Origin: Gemmataceae bacterium
GTDB lineage: Bacteria > Planctomycetota > Planctomycetia > Gemmatales > Gemmataceae
Reading direction: 5' to 3'
Assembly (NCBI GenBank): GCA_022842245.1
Contig: JALHPZ010000026.1
Span: forward strand, 33,823 to 97,822
Length of the DNA stretch: 64,000 bases
Shown in pieces: positions 1 through 10,137 of the stretch (its first letter is position 1; each line of letters begins with the position of its first letter). The notes under the pieces are model-generated. The model did not search any database, had not been told where the DNA came from, and saw only the letters and a program-made list of their open reading frames with translations. Position numbers and translations under genes: made by a program.

Positions 1-2664
1 CTCGCCATCTTCGCGATGCCGGCACTCGCCGACCCGCCTCTCAAGGTGCCGGCCGGCTTCACGATCCAGAAGGTTGCCGGGTTGCCACTGGTGAAGTACC
101 CGGTGGCGATGGACTTCGATGATAAAGGTCGGCTCTACGTCACCGAGATGGCCGGTCCGATCTCCCGTGAGGATGTGGCCGCCCAAAAGCCGCTGCACCG
201 GATCGTCCGGCTCGAAGACACCGATGGCGACGGCACGTACGACAAGGCGATCCCTTATGCCGACGGGCTCCCCTTCCCCGAAGGGATCTTGTTCCTGAAT
301 GGCAGTATCTACTCCGCCTGCCCGCCGAAGATCTGGAAGTTCACCGACAATGACGGCGACGGCGAGTCGGACCAACGCGAAGTCTGGTTCGACGGCAAGA
401 CGCTCACCGGCTGCGCCAACGACATGCACGGCCCGTTCAAAGGGCCGGACGGCTACATCTACTGGACGAAGGGCGCCTTCGCGAAGCAGGAGATGACGCT
501 CGGCAACGGAAAGAAGTTCAGCACGCGCGCCTCGCACGTCTTCCGCGCCAAGCCCGACGGCCGCGGCCTCGAAGTGATGATGACCGGCGGCATGGACAAC
601 CCCGTCGGCCTCGCGTTTACCTCCACCGGCGACATCATCGTCAGCAACACGTTCCTCCAGCACCCCGCCGACGGCAAACGCGATGGATTGATTCACGCCA
701 TCCCCGGCGGCGTCTGGGGCAAGGACCACGACCCGATCTACGAGCACCCGTGGACCTCGCCGCATACGATGCCGATCATGACGCACATGGGCCCGGCCGC
801 CCCGGCGGGGATCAACCGCTACGATTCGAACGCCTTCGGCGAAGACTACCGCGGCAACCTCTTCTGCTCGCAGTTCAACCTCCGCAAGATCAGCCGGCAC
901 ATCATGGTACCGAAAGGCGCGACGTACGTAACGAAGGACAGTGACTTCGTCTGGAGCGAGGACCCGGACTTCCACCCGACCGATGTGCGCGAAGCGCCGG
1001 ACGGCTCGCTGCTCGTCATCGACACCGGGGGCTGGTACAAGCTCTGCTGCCCGAGTTCGCAGCTCGTGAAGGCGGAATCGCTCGGCGGGATCTATCGGGT
1101 TCGCAAGGTCGGCGGAACACTGACCTATGGCAAGCCGCCGCCACAACATCTTGAATTGAATCCCGAGCACGAGAATCGTCGCTGGGCCGAGCAAGCCACG
1201 AAGGCAGGCATCCCGCGCCTGCTGGAACTGGCCGGGACCGCGACCGATCAACACCTGGACCATGCCCTGACGTTCGCCCTGATTCGCATTGGCGACTTCG
1301 ACGCGACACATCGTGGTTTGTCGTCGGCGAATCCGCGAACCCAACGGGCCGCACTCGCCGCGCTCGAAGCCATCGACGCGAAACGGCTAAAGCCGACCGA
1401 CGTACTCCCCTACCTTCCCAGCGATTCGGAGCCGCTCCGCGAAACGGGGTGGTGGATCGCGGCGAAGCACCCCGAATGGGGCGGCGAACTACTCGATTAC
1501 TTCCGCGATCGATTGAAAGCAACACACACCGACACGGAGCGGGAGGCGCTGGCGTATCGACTGGCGAAGTTCGCCAAGAACGAATTCGTCCAGACGCTGC
1601 TCGCCGAGTCGGTCGCGAATCCGATTGCGTTGAAGGCCATGGCGCGGAGTGGCTTGAAGGCCGTGCCGTCGAGTTGGCCCCCCGCGCTGGCGAAGGAAGT
1701 CGGCGGACCACGGACGATCGAGGCGCTCGCCACGGTGCGGGCGCTGCCGTTCAAGAGCTTCGGCCGCTCGCTCGCCGACGCCATTGGCGCCATCGCGAGC
1801 GATCCGAAACGTTCCATCGACGAACGCCTCGCGGCGCTCGGTGTCTTCCCGGACTGGGCTGATGCGAAGGAGAACTTTCCATTCGTCTTGAGCGAACTGA
1901 AGACCGGTCATCGCGCAGCCGCCGCGGACATCCTCGCACGCGGTTTGTCGTCGCCGGAACGGCTTCAACAACTCACGGCGATTCTACCTGCCGTCGGCCC
2001 CGTCGAGATCGCGAAGCTCCTTCTGGCCTTCGCGAAATCGCAGGACGAAGCCGTCGGCCTCGCGCTCGTCGCCGCGCTGAACGAACCGAAGGTTCGCGCC
2101 GCCATCCGCACGGAGCAGGTGAAACCGATTCTCGACAAGTACCCCGCGAAGGTGAAGGACGAGGCCGCGAAGCTCTACGCCATCCTCGATGCCGAGATCG
2201 CCAAGCAGCGCGAGAAACTGGAGGCGCTTATCAAGGAACTGCCGGCCGGCGACGTGGGGCGCGGTCACAAGGTCTTCAACGGCGTGAAGGCCGCGTGCGC
2301 CGCGTGCCACAAGATCGGCTATGTTGGCGGCCTGGTCGGCCCGGACCTGACGCGCATCGGCTCCATCCGCACCGAGCGCGACCTGCTGGAGTCGATCGTC
2401 TTCCCGAGCCTGAGCTTCGTCCGCAGCTACGAACCGGTGCGCGTGGACACGCTCGACGGCCGGCAGTTCAACGGCATCCTGAAGAAGGACGCCCCGGACG
2501 AGGTCGTGCTCGTCGTCGACGCGACGAAGGAGGAGAGGATCGCACGCGACAACATTGAATCGTTGAAGCCCGGGACGGTGTCGGTGATGCCGGCGGGACT
2601 GGACCAGCAGTTGACGAAGCAGGACCTGGCCGACCTGGTGGCGTTCCTGAGGGCGGCGAAATGA
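1..2664 (+). CDS. Secreted PVC-type heme-binding protein (beta-propeller + HEAT-like + CxxCH), 5' end missing
   Basis: Predicted periplasmic or surface protein of the Pirellula/Verrucomicrobium dehydrogenase-like class. The reading frame is open to base 1 and reads as the end of a signal peptide (LAIFAMPALA before DPPLKV), so the true start lies left of the window; the ATG at 16 is inside that signal. Numbering from that ATG, residues ~10-370 look like a sugar-dehydrogenase-type six-bladed propeller with acidic DxDGD loops, ~390-740 are helical and HEAT-like, and ~745-882 form a small c-type cytochrome domain with CAACH at 761-765 (bases 2296-2310). Family knowledge suggests electron transfer linked to oxidation of carbohydrates, but the substrate is unknown. 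It overlaps the next gene by 4 bases (ATGA), so the two are probably co-translated. Confidence 0.88.
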   Translation, partial: LAIFAMPALADPPLKVPAGFTIQKVAGLPLVKYPVAMDFDDKGRLYVTEMAGPISREDVAAQKPLHRIVRLEDTDGDGTYDKAIPYADGLPFPEGILFLNGSIYSACPPKIWKFTDNDGDGESDQREVWFDGKTLTGCANDMHGPFKGPDGYIYWTKGAFAKQEMTLGNGKKFSTRASHVFRAKPDGRGLEVMMTGGMDNPVGLAFTSTGDIIVSNTFLQHPADGKRDGLIHAIPGGVWGKDHDPIYEHPWTSPHTMPIMTHMGPAAPAGINRYDSNAFGEDYRGNLFCSQFNLRKISRHIMVPKGATYVTKDSDFVWSEDPDFHPTDVREAPDGSLLVIDTGGWYKLCCPSSQLVKAESLGGIYRVRKVGGTLTYGKPPPQHLELNPEHENRRWAEQATKAGIPRLLELAGTATDQHLDHALTFALIRIGDFDATHRGLSSANPRTQRAALAALEAIDAKRLKPTDVLPYLPSDSEPLRETGWWIAAKHPEWGGELLDYFRDRLKATHTDTEREALAYRLAKFAKNEFVQTLLAESVANPIALKAMARSGLKAVPSSWPPALAKEVGGPRTIEALATVRALPFKSFGRSLADAIGAIASDPKRSIDERLAALGVFPDWADAKENFPFVLSELKTGHRAAAADILARGLSSPERLQQLTAILPAVGPVEIAKLLLAFAKSQDEAVGLALVAALNEPKVRAAIRTEQVKPILDKYPAKVKDEAAKLYAILDAEIAKQREKLEALIKELPAGDVGRGHKVFNGVKAACAACHKIGYVGGLVGPDLTRIGSIRTERDLLESIVFPSLSFVRSYEPVRVDTLDGRQFNGILKKDAPDEVVLVVDATKEERIARDNIESLKPGTVSVMPAGLDQQLTKQDLADLVAFLRAAK

Positions 2665-3733
2665 AAGCATCTATCGCATTTTTCTTTCTCTCGCTATCGG
2701 CCCCGATCGCCACGGCATCGCCGCCGAAGTACATCGCCAACGCGGATGGCACGACCGCCGCCGTGATCGTCGAAGAGGAGCTTCTCATTCACGGCCCACA
2801 GATCTTCCCCGAGGACCTGGAGTCTTCGTTGAAGAAGATCCCCAAGAATATCCGTCCCGTGAAACTGAACGTCGTCGCGGTCGATCAAACCGCGGCCGAC
2901 GAGGTGCGCGCGATCGTTCGCCGGGCATTTCCCGAGAACGCACCGGCCACTTCGTTCGTCGTCGGCAAACTCACGAAACTGGGCGCGAAATACGGCGTGG
3001 ACCTGATCATGGCCGGACACGACGGGCCGCCGGAGTTCGGTGCGGAACGAAATCTGAAACCCGGCCCTAGCGTCTATGTGTCAGGCCAGGCCGAGAAGGG
3101 GGCGACGCCGGCCGAGGCGGCGAAGAACACGCTCGCGAGCTTGATGAAGACGCTCGATTGGCTCGGCTGCAAGCCGGAGGACGTCGTGCAATGCAAGTCG
3201 TTTCTCAAGCCGATCTCGGCCGCGGACGAAGTCCGGAAGGAATTCGAGGTCGCTTTCGGAAAAGGCAAGGTGCCGCCGCTCGTGTTCGTCGAATGGGACT
3301 CGACCCTGCCGATCGAGATCGAACTGATCGCGAACGCGCCGAAGCCGAAGGACGCAAACCCGCCGCCGATCGAGTACCTGACCCCGCCGGGCATGACGGC
3401 ATCGCCGGTCTACTGCCGCGTGGCACGCATCAATGTTCCCGAGACGATCTACCTATCGGGCCTCTACTCCGAGAAACCCGGCACGGGCGCGGAGGAAGTC
3501 GAATCCGTCTTCGCCCAACTGCGGGACACCTTAAAAAAGTCCGGTAGCGACCTGAAGCACCTCGCGAAGGCGACCTACTACGTGTCCGGCGACGATTCGA
3601 GTAAGCAGCTCAACGTCCTGCGGCCGAAGTTCTACGATCCGAAGCGCCCGCCGGCTGCGTCGAAGGCGACCGTGGCGGGCGTCGGCATGAAGAACCGCAC
3701 GCTGACGATGGACATGATCGCGGTGAAGGCTCG

Positions 3734-3737
<4 letters not shown>
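2661..3737 (+). CDS. Secreted protein with three tandem RidA-like (YjgF/UK114) domains
   Basis: The 358-residue product has a Sec signal (about residues 1-19). I can trace three RidA-like units: ~30-120, ~132-226 and ~255-358; each ends in the family pattern of a P/A-rich turn followed by a beta strand. RidA proteins are normally single-domain homotrimers that hydrolyse enamine/imine intermediates, so this chain could fold as a one-chain pseudo-trimer. The arginine of the canonical 'PARS' motif, needed for deaminase activity, is absent from all three units (PATSF near 97, PPLVF near 207, PAASK near 333), so enamine deaminase activity is doubtful. The first unit is the most diverged. It starts inside the stop codon of the heme protein and its own stop overlaps that of the convergent dehydratase gene. 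Confidence 0.8.
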
Positions 3738-5647
<1,910 letters not shown>

Positions 5648-5753
5648 CGTGTGTTCCAATCGGATGGGTCGGGTGATTGTAGGCGATCCGCTCGCCGCAT
5701 CGAAGACCCACCGCTAGCATGTCTTCGCAACCCTTTTCTCAGGAATCCGGATT

Positions 5754-6881
5754 ATGCGATTCTCCCTCTCCCTCCTGCTCCTTGTCCTCGCGTTGCCGCT
5801 CGTCGCGGCGGAGCCAAAAGTGGACCACGCACCCTTCGGTAAACTCGCCGACGGCACGGCCGTCACCGCGCACACGCTCACGAACGCGGCCGGCGCCAAA
5901 GTGAAGATCATCGACTACGGCGCCATTGTCACCGAGATCCACGTGCCCGATGCCAATGGCAAGCTCGGCGACGTCGCCCTCGGCTTCTCGAACATGGACG
6001 GCTACCTGAAGGGCCACCCGTACTTCGGCTCGAATGCCGGTCGCTGCGCCAATCGCATCGCGAAGGGCAAGTTCAAGCTCGACGGCAAGGAGTACACCCT
6101 CGCAACCAATAACGCACCAAACCACCTGCACGGCGGCAAGGAAGGCTTCGACAAGAAGATGTGGAAGGCCGACAAGCCCGTTGTCGGCGCCGACGGACCA
6201 AGCCTCTCGCTGAGCTACACGAGCAAAGACGGCGAGGAAGGTTATCCTGGCAATCTCAAGGTGAAGGTGACCTACACGCTGACGAACGATAACGCCCTGA
6301 AGGTGCAGTACCATGCGACGACCGACAAGGCGACCGTCTGCAACGTGGCGCACCACAGCTACTTCAACCTCGGCGGCCACGCCAGCGGCGACATCCTCGG
6401 GCACGAAGTCGAGATCATGGCGAAGAACTACACGCCGACCGACGAGACGCTGATTCCGACCGGCAAGATCGCGCCGGTAGCCGGCACGCCGTTCGACTTC
6501 ACGAAGGCCGCGACCATCGGCTCCCGGATCAAGCAGATCGACGCGAAGCCACAAGGCTACGACCTGAACTACGCGCTCGACGGCAAGGCCGGCGACAAGC
6601 CGTTCCTCGCGGCCCGCGTGACGGAGCCGAAGAGCGGCCGCGTGATGGAAGTCTTCACCGACGAGCCGGGCCTGCAGTTCTACAGCGGCAACTTCCTCGA
6701 CGGCACCAACACCGGCAAGGGCGGCCACGTCTACCAGCAGTACAACGGTTTCTGCATGGAAGCCCAGAAGTTCCCGGACGCGATCAACAAGATCGGCACG
6801 GACGGCTGGGCCTCGCCGGTGCTGAAGCCGGGCGAGGAGTACAAGACGGTCACGATCTACAAGTTCGGCGTGAAGAAGTAA
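5754..6881 (+). CDS. galM: Secreted aldose 1-epimerase (galactose mutarotase)
   Basis: Interconverts alpha and beta anomers of aldoses. The 375-residue chain has a clear Sec signal (about 1-19, cleaved before EPKVDH), so it probably acts in the periplasm, unlike cytoplasmic GalM. Family features are present: NRIAKG near 100, NHLHGG near 122, the catalytic histidine in HHSYFNLGG (H201) and the catalytic glutamate in CMEAQ (E336) followed by PDAIN. Full length for the family. It is divergent from the dehydratase and ends just before a long perfect inverted repeat that separates it from a convergent enolase-superfamily gene. Confidence 0.93.
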   Translation: MRFSLSLLLLVLALPLVAAEPKVDHAPFGKLADGTAVTAHTLTNAAGAKVKIIDYGAIVTEIHVPDANGKLGDVALGFSNMDGYLKGHPYFGSNAGRCANRIAKGKFKLDGKEYTLATNNAPNHLHGGKEGFDKKMWKADKPVVGADGPSLSLSYTSKDGEEGYPGNLKVKVTYTLTNDNALKVQYHATTDKATVCNVAHHSYFNLGGHASGDILGHEVEIMAKNYTPTDETLIPTGKIAPVAGTPFDFTKAATIGSRIKQIDAKPQGYDLNYALDGKAGDKPFLAARVTEPKSGRVMEVFTDEPGLQFYSGNFLDGTNTGKGGHVYQQYNGFCMEAQKFPDAINKIGTDGWASPVLKPGEEYKTVTIYKFGVKK

Positions 6882-6889
6882 CGGTTCGG

Positions 6890-6960
6890 AACGATGAACG
6901 GTGAATGATGAACGATGAATTTGTCCTCTATTCATCGTTCATCATTCACCGTTCATCGTT
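6890..6960. repeat. Perfect 31-bp inverted repeat with 9-nt loop between convergent genes
   Basis: Bases 6890-6920 are the exact reverse complement of 6930-6960; the loop is TTGTCCTCT at 6921-6929. Each arm is itself built from short reiterated units of the form GATGAAC/GTGAATG. It starts 8 bases after the galM stop, and its right arm overlaps the stop codon of the convergent gene. It could serve as a bidirectional terminator, although there is no U-tract, or be a dispersed palindromic element. Confidence 0.9.
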
Positions 6961-8293
6961 ACTTGGCCCCTAATCCGAGACCATTCAAAATGGCCGTGTT
7001 CATCGTGCCGTCGCGGATGGTGAAGACGCCGGGGAAGCGTTTGTCCCAGGGTTCGTTCGCCACGGGGCAGTACTGGCGGCCGTTCGATTCGATGGCGGCA
7101 ACGCCGGGGATGTGGGCGGCGATCGCGGCCGAGTGGATGAGCGACGCGCCGACGCACGTCAGGTCCTGCACGCAACGGAAGAGCTGGAAGTGTTGGGCAG
7201 CGGCGGCGAGCAGCAGTGTTTGCGTCTGCCCCTTGCACGCCTTGAAGGCGACACCGGTGTAGCCCATCTCGCGGGCCAAGAGTAGCGATTCCAGATCGAG
7301 CAGCGATTCGTCGATCACGACCGGCTTCACCTTCGCGGCGTCGTGCATCCGGTTCGCGGGGTTCGCCTTCAGGTCGCGGGCCGTCGGTTGTTCCACATAC
7401 TGGATGCGGTCGAAGGCCCGCGGCGATTCCGCCTTCACTCTCAATAACACGTCGAGCAGGTACGCTACGTTCTGGCAGCGTTCGTTGAAGTCGAGCGAGT
7501 AGTAGAAAGTCCGATCGGGCGCCGTCTCTTCCGCGACGCGGTTCACGCCGAGGACCCGGGCCACGTCCCAGCCGGCGTCGTCGCCGTTGAGCTTGATCTT
7601 CAAGTGCGTCAGCCCGTCGCGGCGGATCCACTCGCCGAGCGTTTCCGGCAGGCCGTCGCCGACGGGCGACTTCACATCGGCTGTCGTCAGCGGGTCGAGC
7701 GCGCCGACAAGGTGATAAAGCGGCATCCTCGCCTGCGGCTTCGACGCGATGAACTGCGACAGGTGCAATCCTGTGAATTCCGAACCGAGGAAGTGGTCGA
7801 GATTCTGCGGCAGGAAGTCGCGGCCGCAGGTCTGGAAGCTGTTCCGACCGTGGACCTTGCCAAACGCGTCGTGCAGAGCCGCGTCGAACGGCGACGCGAC
7901 GACGAGCGCCGCCAGCGCCGGCATCGGCTCCGGCAGGTCGGGCTGTTCCGCCGCGAGCCGAAGGATACGCGGCTCCAGATCGTGGCCGATCGCGACCGGG
8001 TGCGCGGCTTCACCGTGATTCACGTACACACCGACAAGCGACTCCGCCAACCGCCTCATCGCCGCGAGCGTCTGGTCGTACTTCAGCACCTTGCTCGGCC
8101 ACGCCCAGACATTGCCGAGCGGCATCGAACCGAAGCCGGTCGCCGTCTTGCCGGCGGACGTCTCTACGTCCATCTCGGCGTTGAGCAGCGTCGCGCGGTC
8201 GAGCGCGACGCCACCGAACTTGATCGGCGTGCGGTAGAGGAAGTCCTCGTACCCGATGCGGACGTGCTTGATGCGGATGTCGGTGGCGGGCAT
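6959..8293 (-). CDS. Enolase-superfamily enzyme (mandelate racemase / muconate lactonizing type)
   Basis: Predicted cytoplasmic metal-dependent enzyme of 444 residues that abstracts a proton alpha to a carboxylate; the specific substrate cannot be told. The superfamily active site is visible: K232-x-K234 (LKIKL), metal ligands D268 (SLDFN), E301 (YVEQP) and D328/E329 (VIDES), and the opposite-face lysine K351 (FKACKG). The KxK plus late lysine arrangement resembles dipeptide epimerases and MLE-type enzymes. I use the ATG at 8293 because the residues encoded upstream in the same open frame are Arg-rich and do not resemble protein. It is divergent from the methyltransferase, with about 35 bases between the two starts. 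Confidence 0.85.
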   Translation of the reverse strand: MPATDIRIKHVRIGYEDFLYRTPIKFGGVALDRATLLNAEMDVETSAGKTATGFGSMPLGNVWAWPSKVLKYDQTLAAMRRLAESLVGVYVNHGEAAHPVAIGHDLEPRILRLAAEQPDLPEPMPALAALVVASPFDAALHDAFGKVHGRNSFQTCGRDFLPQNLDHFLGSEFTGLHLSQFIASKPQARMPLYHLVGALDPLTTADVKSPVGDGLPETLGEWIRRDGLTHLKIKLNGDDAGWDVARVLGVNRVAEETAPDRTFYYSLDFNERCQNVAYLLDVLLRVKAESPRAFDRIQYVEQPTARDLKANPANRMHDAAKVKPVVIDESLLDLESLLLAREMGYTGVAFKACKGQTQTLLLAAAAQHFQLFRCVQDLTCVGASLIHSAAIAAHIPGVAAIESNGRQYCPVANEPWDKRFPGVFTIRDGTMNTAILNGLGLGAK

Positions 8294-8328
8294 GGCGTCC
8301 CCGGTGCGTGGAACCGTACAACAGGGAC

Positions 8329-9063
8329 ATGATACCGGATTGGCAACTTCCGCCCGGCGTCGATCGCGGGTTGTGGGACTACCTTCACAGCGACGACATG
8401 GTCGCGAACTACGATGCCCAGATGGCGATCGCGCCGCTCGCCGCGGCCGACGTGCGGTTCTGCGAACGGATCTTCGACGCGCCCGGCCGCGTCGTCGACC
8501 TCGGCTGCGGCACCGGACGACTCGCCAAGCCGATGATCGCACGCGGCCACCGATACGTCGGCGTCGATCTCTCGGACGAAATGCTCGCAACCGCCCGCGC
8601 GGCCCACCCGGAGGCCGAATTCCTCCACGGCAACCTCGTGGACCTCGTAGGCATTCCGGACGCCAGCTTCGATTGGGCCGCGTGTCTCTTCAGCACCCTC
8701 GGCATGATCCGCGGCGACGAAAATCGGCGAGCCGCACTTCGCTCATGCAACCGAATCCTGAAGCCCGGCGGCGCGATCGTGCTGCACGTCCACAACCGCT
8801 GGTTCCATGGGCTGGGCCTGCGCCTGCTCTCGAACGCCGACAAAACCATGCCCCAAGCCTACGGCGGCGCTCCGCTCACGCTCCGCCACTACGCGAGGCG
8901 CGAGATCGTTCGGCATCTGGCGAACGCCGGCTTCATCGTGGAAACGATCGTGCCCGTCGGTCGCGGGACGGACGGGCACCTCGGATCGCCTTGGTTCCTG
9001 CCCGGTCTCCGCGCCTACGGCTACCTGATCGCAGCGCGGAAGCCTTCGCTCAGGGCGACGTGA
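8329..9063 (+). CDS. Class I SAM-dependent methyltransferase
   Basis: A 244-residue methyltransferase of the Rossmann type; acceptor unknown. Motif I is VVDLGCGTGR (about 55-64), followed by the acidic residue ending strand 2 (YVGVDLS), the post-motif GNLVDL, and motif III-like LKPGGAIVLHVHN. I start at ATG 8329 with AGGGA nearby; an in-frame GTG at 8308 would add seven residues. The last 14 bases overlap the end of the convergent Cys-rich gene. Confidence 0.87.
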   Translation: MIPDWQLPPGVDRGLWDYLHSDDMVANYDAQMAIAPLAAADVRFCERIFDAPGRVVDLGCGTGRLAKPMIARGHRYVGVDLSDEMLATARAAHPEAEFLHGNLVDLVGIPDASFDWAACLFSTLGMIRGDENRRAALRSCNRILKPGGAIVLHVHNRWFHGLGLRLLSNADKTMPQAYGGAPLTLRHYARREIVRHLANAGFIVETIVPVGRGTDGHLGSPWFLPGLRAYGYLIAARKPSLRAT

Positions 9064-9934
9064 ACGGCCGGGCGAGCGGGTTCGCCGCCGGTTCGACCGC
9101 CTTCGCCGGGACGACCGTGCCCGGAGCCGGCGGGTAGTTCGCGTAGATCGGCGTCCAGCCGCCCATTACGGGGTGCGGCTTCGAGCCGACCACCGGCCCC
9201 ACCGCCGGGGTTTCCCCGCTCGGGCAGGTTCCCGTTTCGCATTTCGCCTTGACCGTCTTCCGGCACGTCCCGCACGCCAGACCCGGCACCGGTTCGTGGT
9301 TCGGCCCGAGGTACGCCGTCGCCGGTGCCTGATACGGGGCGGGGCAAAGGATCGGCAGGATCTGTTCGTTGCACGGCTTCCAGCACAGTAGCGCCTTCAC
9401 TTTGTCGCACGCGGTCCCGACGCACGCGAACCGTTTCGTCGGCATCGCATCCACCTTCGGGCACTCGAACGTCGGCCGCGTCGGGAGCAACTTCGAGATG
9501 TTGGGCTTCGGATACGAGGTCGGCGCCGGGCAGACGACGGATGTCGGGCACGCCACGGGTGCCGGGCACGGCATCGCGACCGGGTTCACCGCCGGAGCGG
9601 GGCATGGCTCGTGAACGACGACGCGCACCATCGGCGTCGGGCAGGTCGCGTCGCACGCCACGTTCGGCGTCGAACCGCACAGCCAGTTCTTCAAACCCGA
9701 TAGCACGCCCGGCTTCTTCACGCGGACCGCCGCGCACGGATCGGCACACGCCGACGCCGGCTGGCAACTCACCGCCCAGACAGTGGCCGCCGGCGCATAC
9801 GACGGCACCGGCACGGCGGGCTGCGGTGTGGCCGGCACCTCTTCGATCGGTTGCGGAGCGACGATCGGCAGTTCCGCGGCGACCAGGAGCGACGGCAGGG
9901 CGAAGAGCAATCCGAAGGCGATCCAGCGCGGCAT
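9050..9934 (-). CDS. Secreted Cys/Pro-rich protein of unknown function
   Basis: The 294-residue product has a Sec signal (MPRWIAFGLLFALPSLLVAA) and a mature part rich in proline and cysteine, with many CP, CPxP and CxxC-like pairs (CPAPA, CPTP, CPAPV, CGTCRK). Such Cys-rich secreted proteins are common in planctomycetes and may be disulfide-linked surface components, but I recognise no domain. No full CxxCH heme motif is present. It converges with the methyltransferase gene and their ends overlap by 14 bases. Confidence 0.75.
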   Translation of the reverse strand: MPRWIAFGLLFALPSLLVAAELPIVAPQPIEEVPATPQPAVPVPSYAPAATVWAVSCQPASACADPCAAVRVKKPGVLSGLKNWLCGSTPNVACDATCPTPMVRVVVHEPCPAPAVNPVAMPCPAPVACPTSVVCPAPTSYPKPNISKLLPTRPTFECPKVDAMPTKRFACVGTACDKVKALLCWKPCNEQILPILCPAPYQAPATAYLGPNHEPVPGLACGTCRKTVKAKCETGTCPSGETPAVGPVVGSKPHPVMGGWTPIYANYPPAPGTVVPAKAVEPAANPLARPFTSP

Positions 9935-10091
9935 GGCGGCTCCCCGGTAGGCGAAGTCTCGTGTATGCCCCCTACTTCGGACGTTCCGCCAGCCGAGCCG
10001 CGCCGATTCTCCGGCCGCGACAACCCGAACGCCGCGACGAAGCCGGACGACCGGCAGACTTTTCCCGGCTTGCCGGGATTACCAAACGAAA

Positions 10092-10117
10092 CGGCCCGCG
10101 GCGAGCGCCGCGGGCCG
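10092..10117 (-). terminator. Hairpin after the DUF4394 giant gene
   Basis: A 12-bp perfect GC-rich stem (CGGCCCGCGGCG paired with its complement) starts about 20 bases after the stop codon at 10138. On the minus strand it is followed by TTTCGTTT. This is a good intrinsic terminator candidate. The rest of the gap (9935-10137) shows no gene. Confidence 0.7.
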
Positions 10118-10137
10118 GAAGTCGAGGCGAACTCGAA

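Noticed and set aside
1016..1971. Long antisense ORFs opposite the heme-binding protein
   Set aside because: Arg/Ser-rich translations typical of shadow frames of a high-GC gene; no signal or motif.
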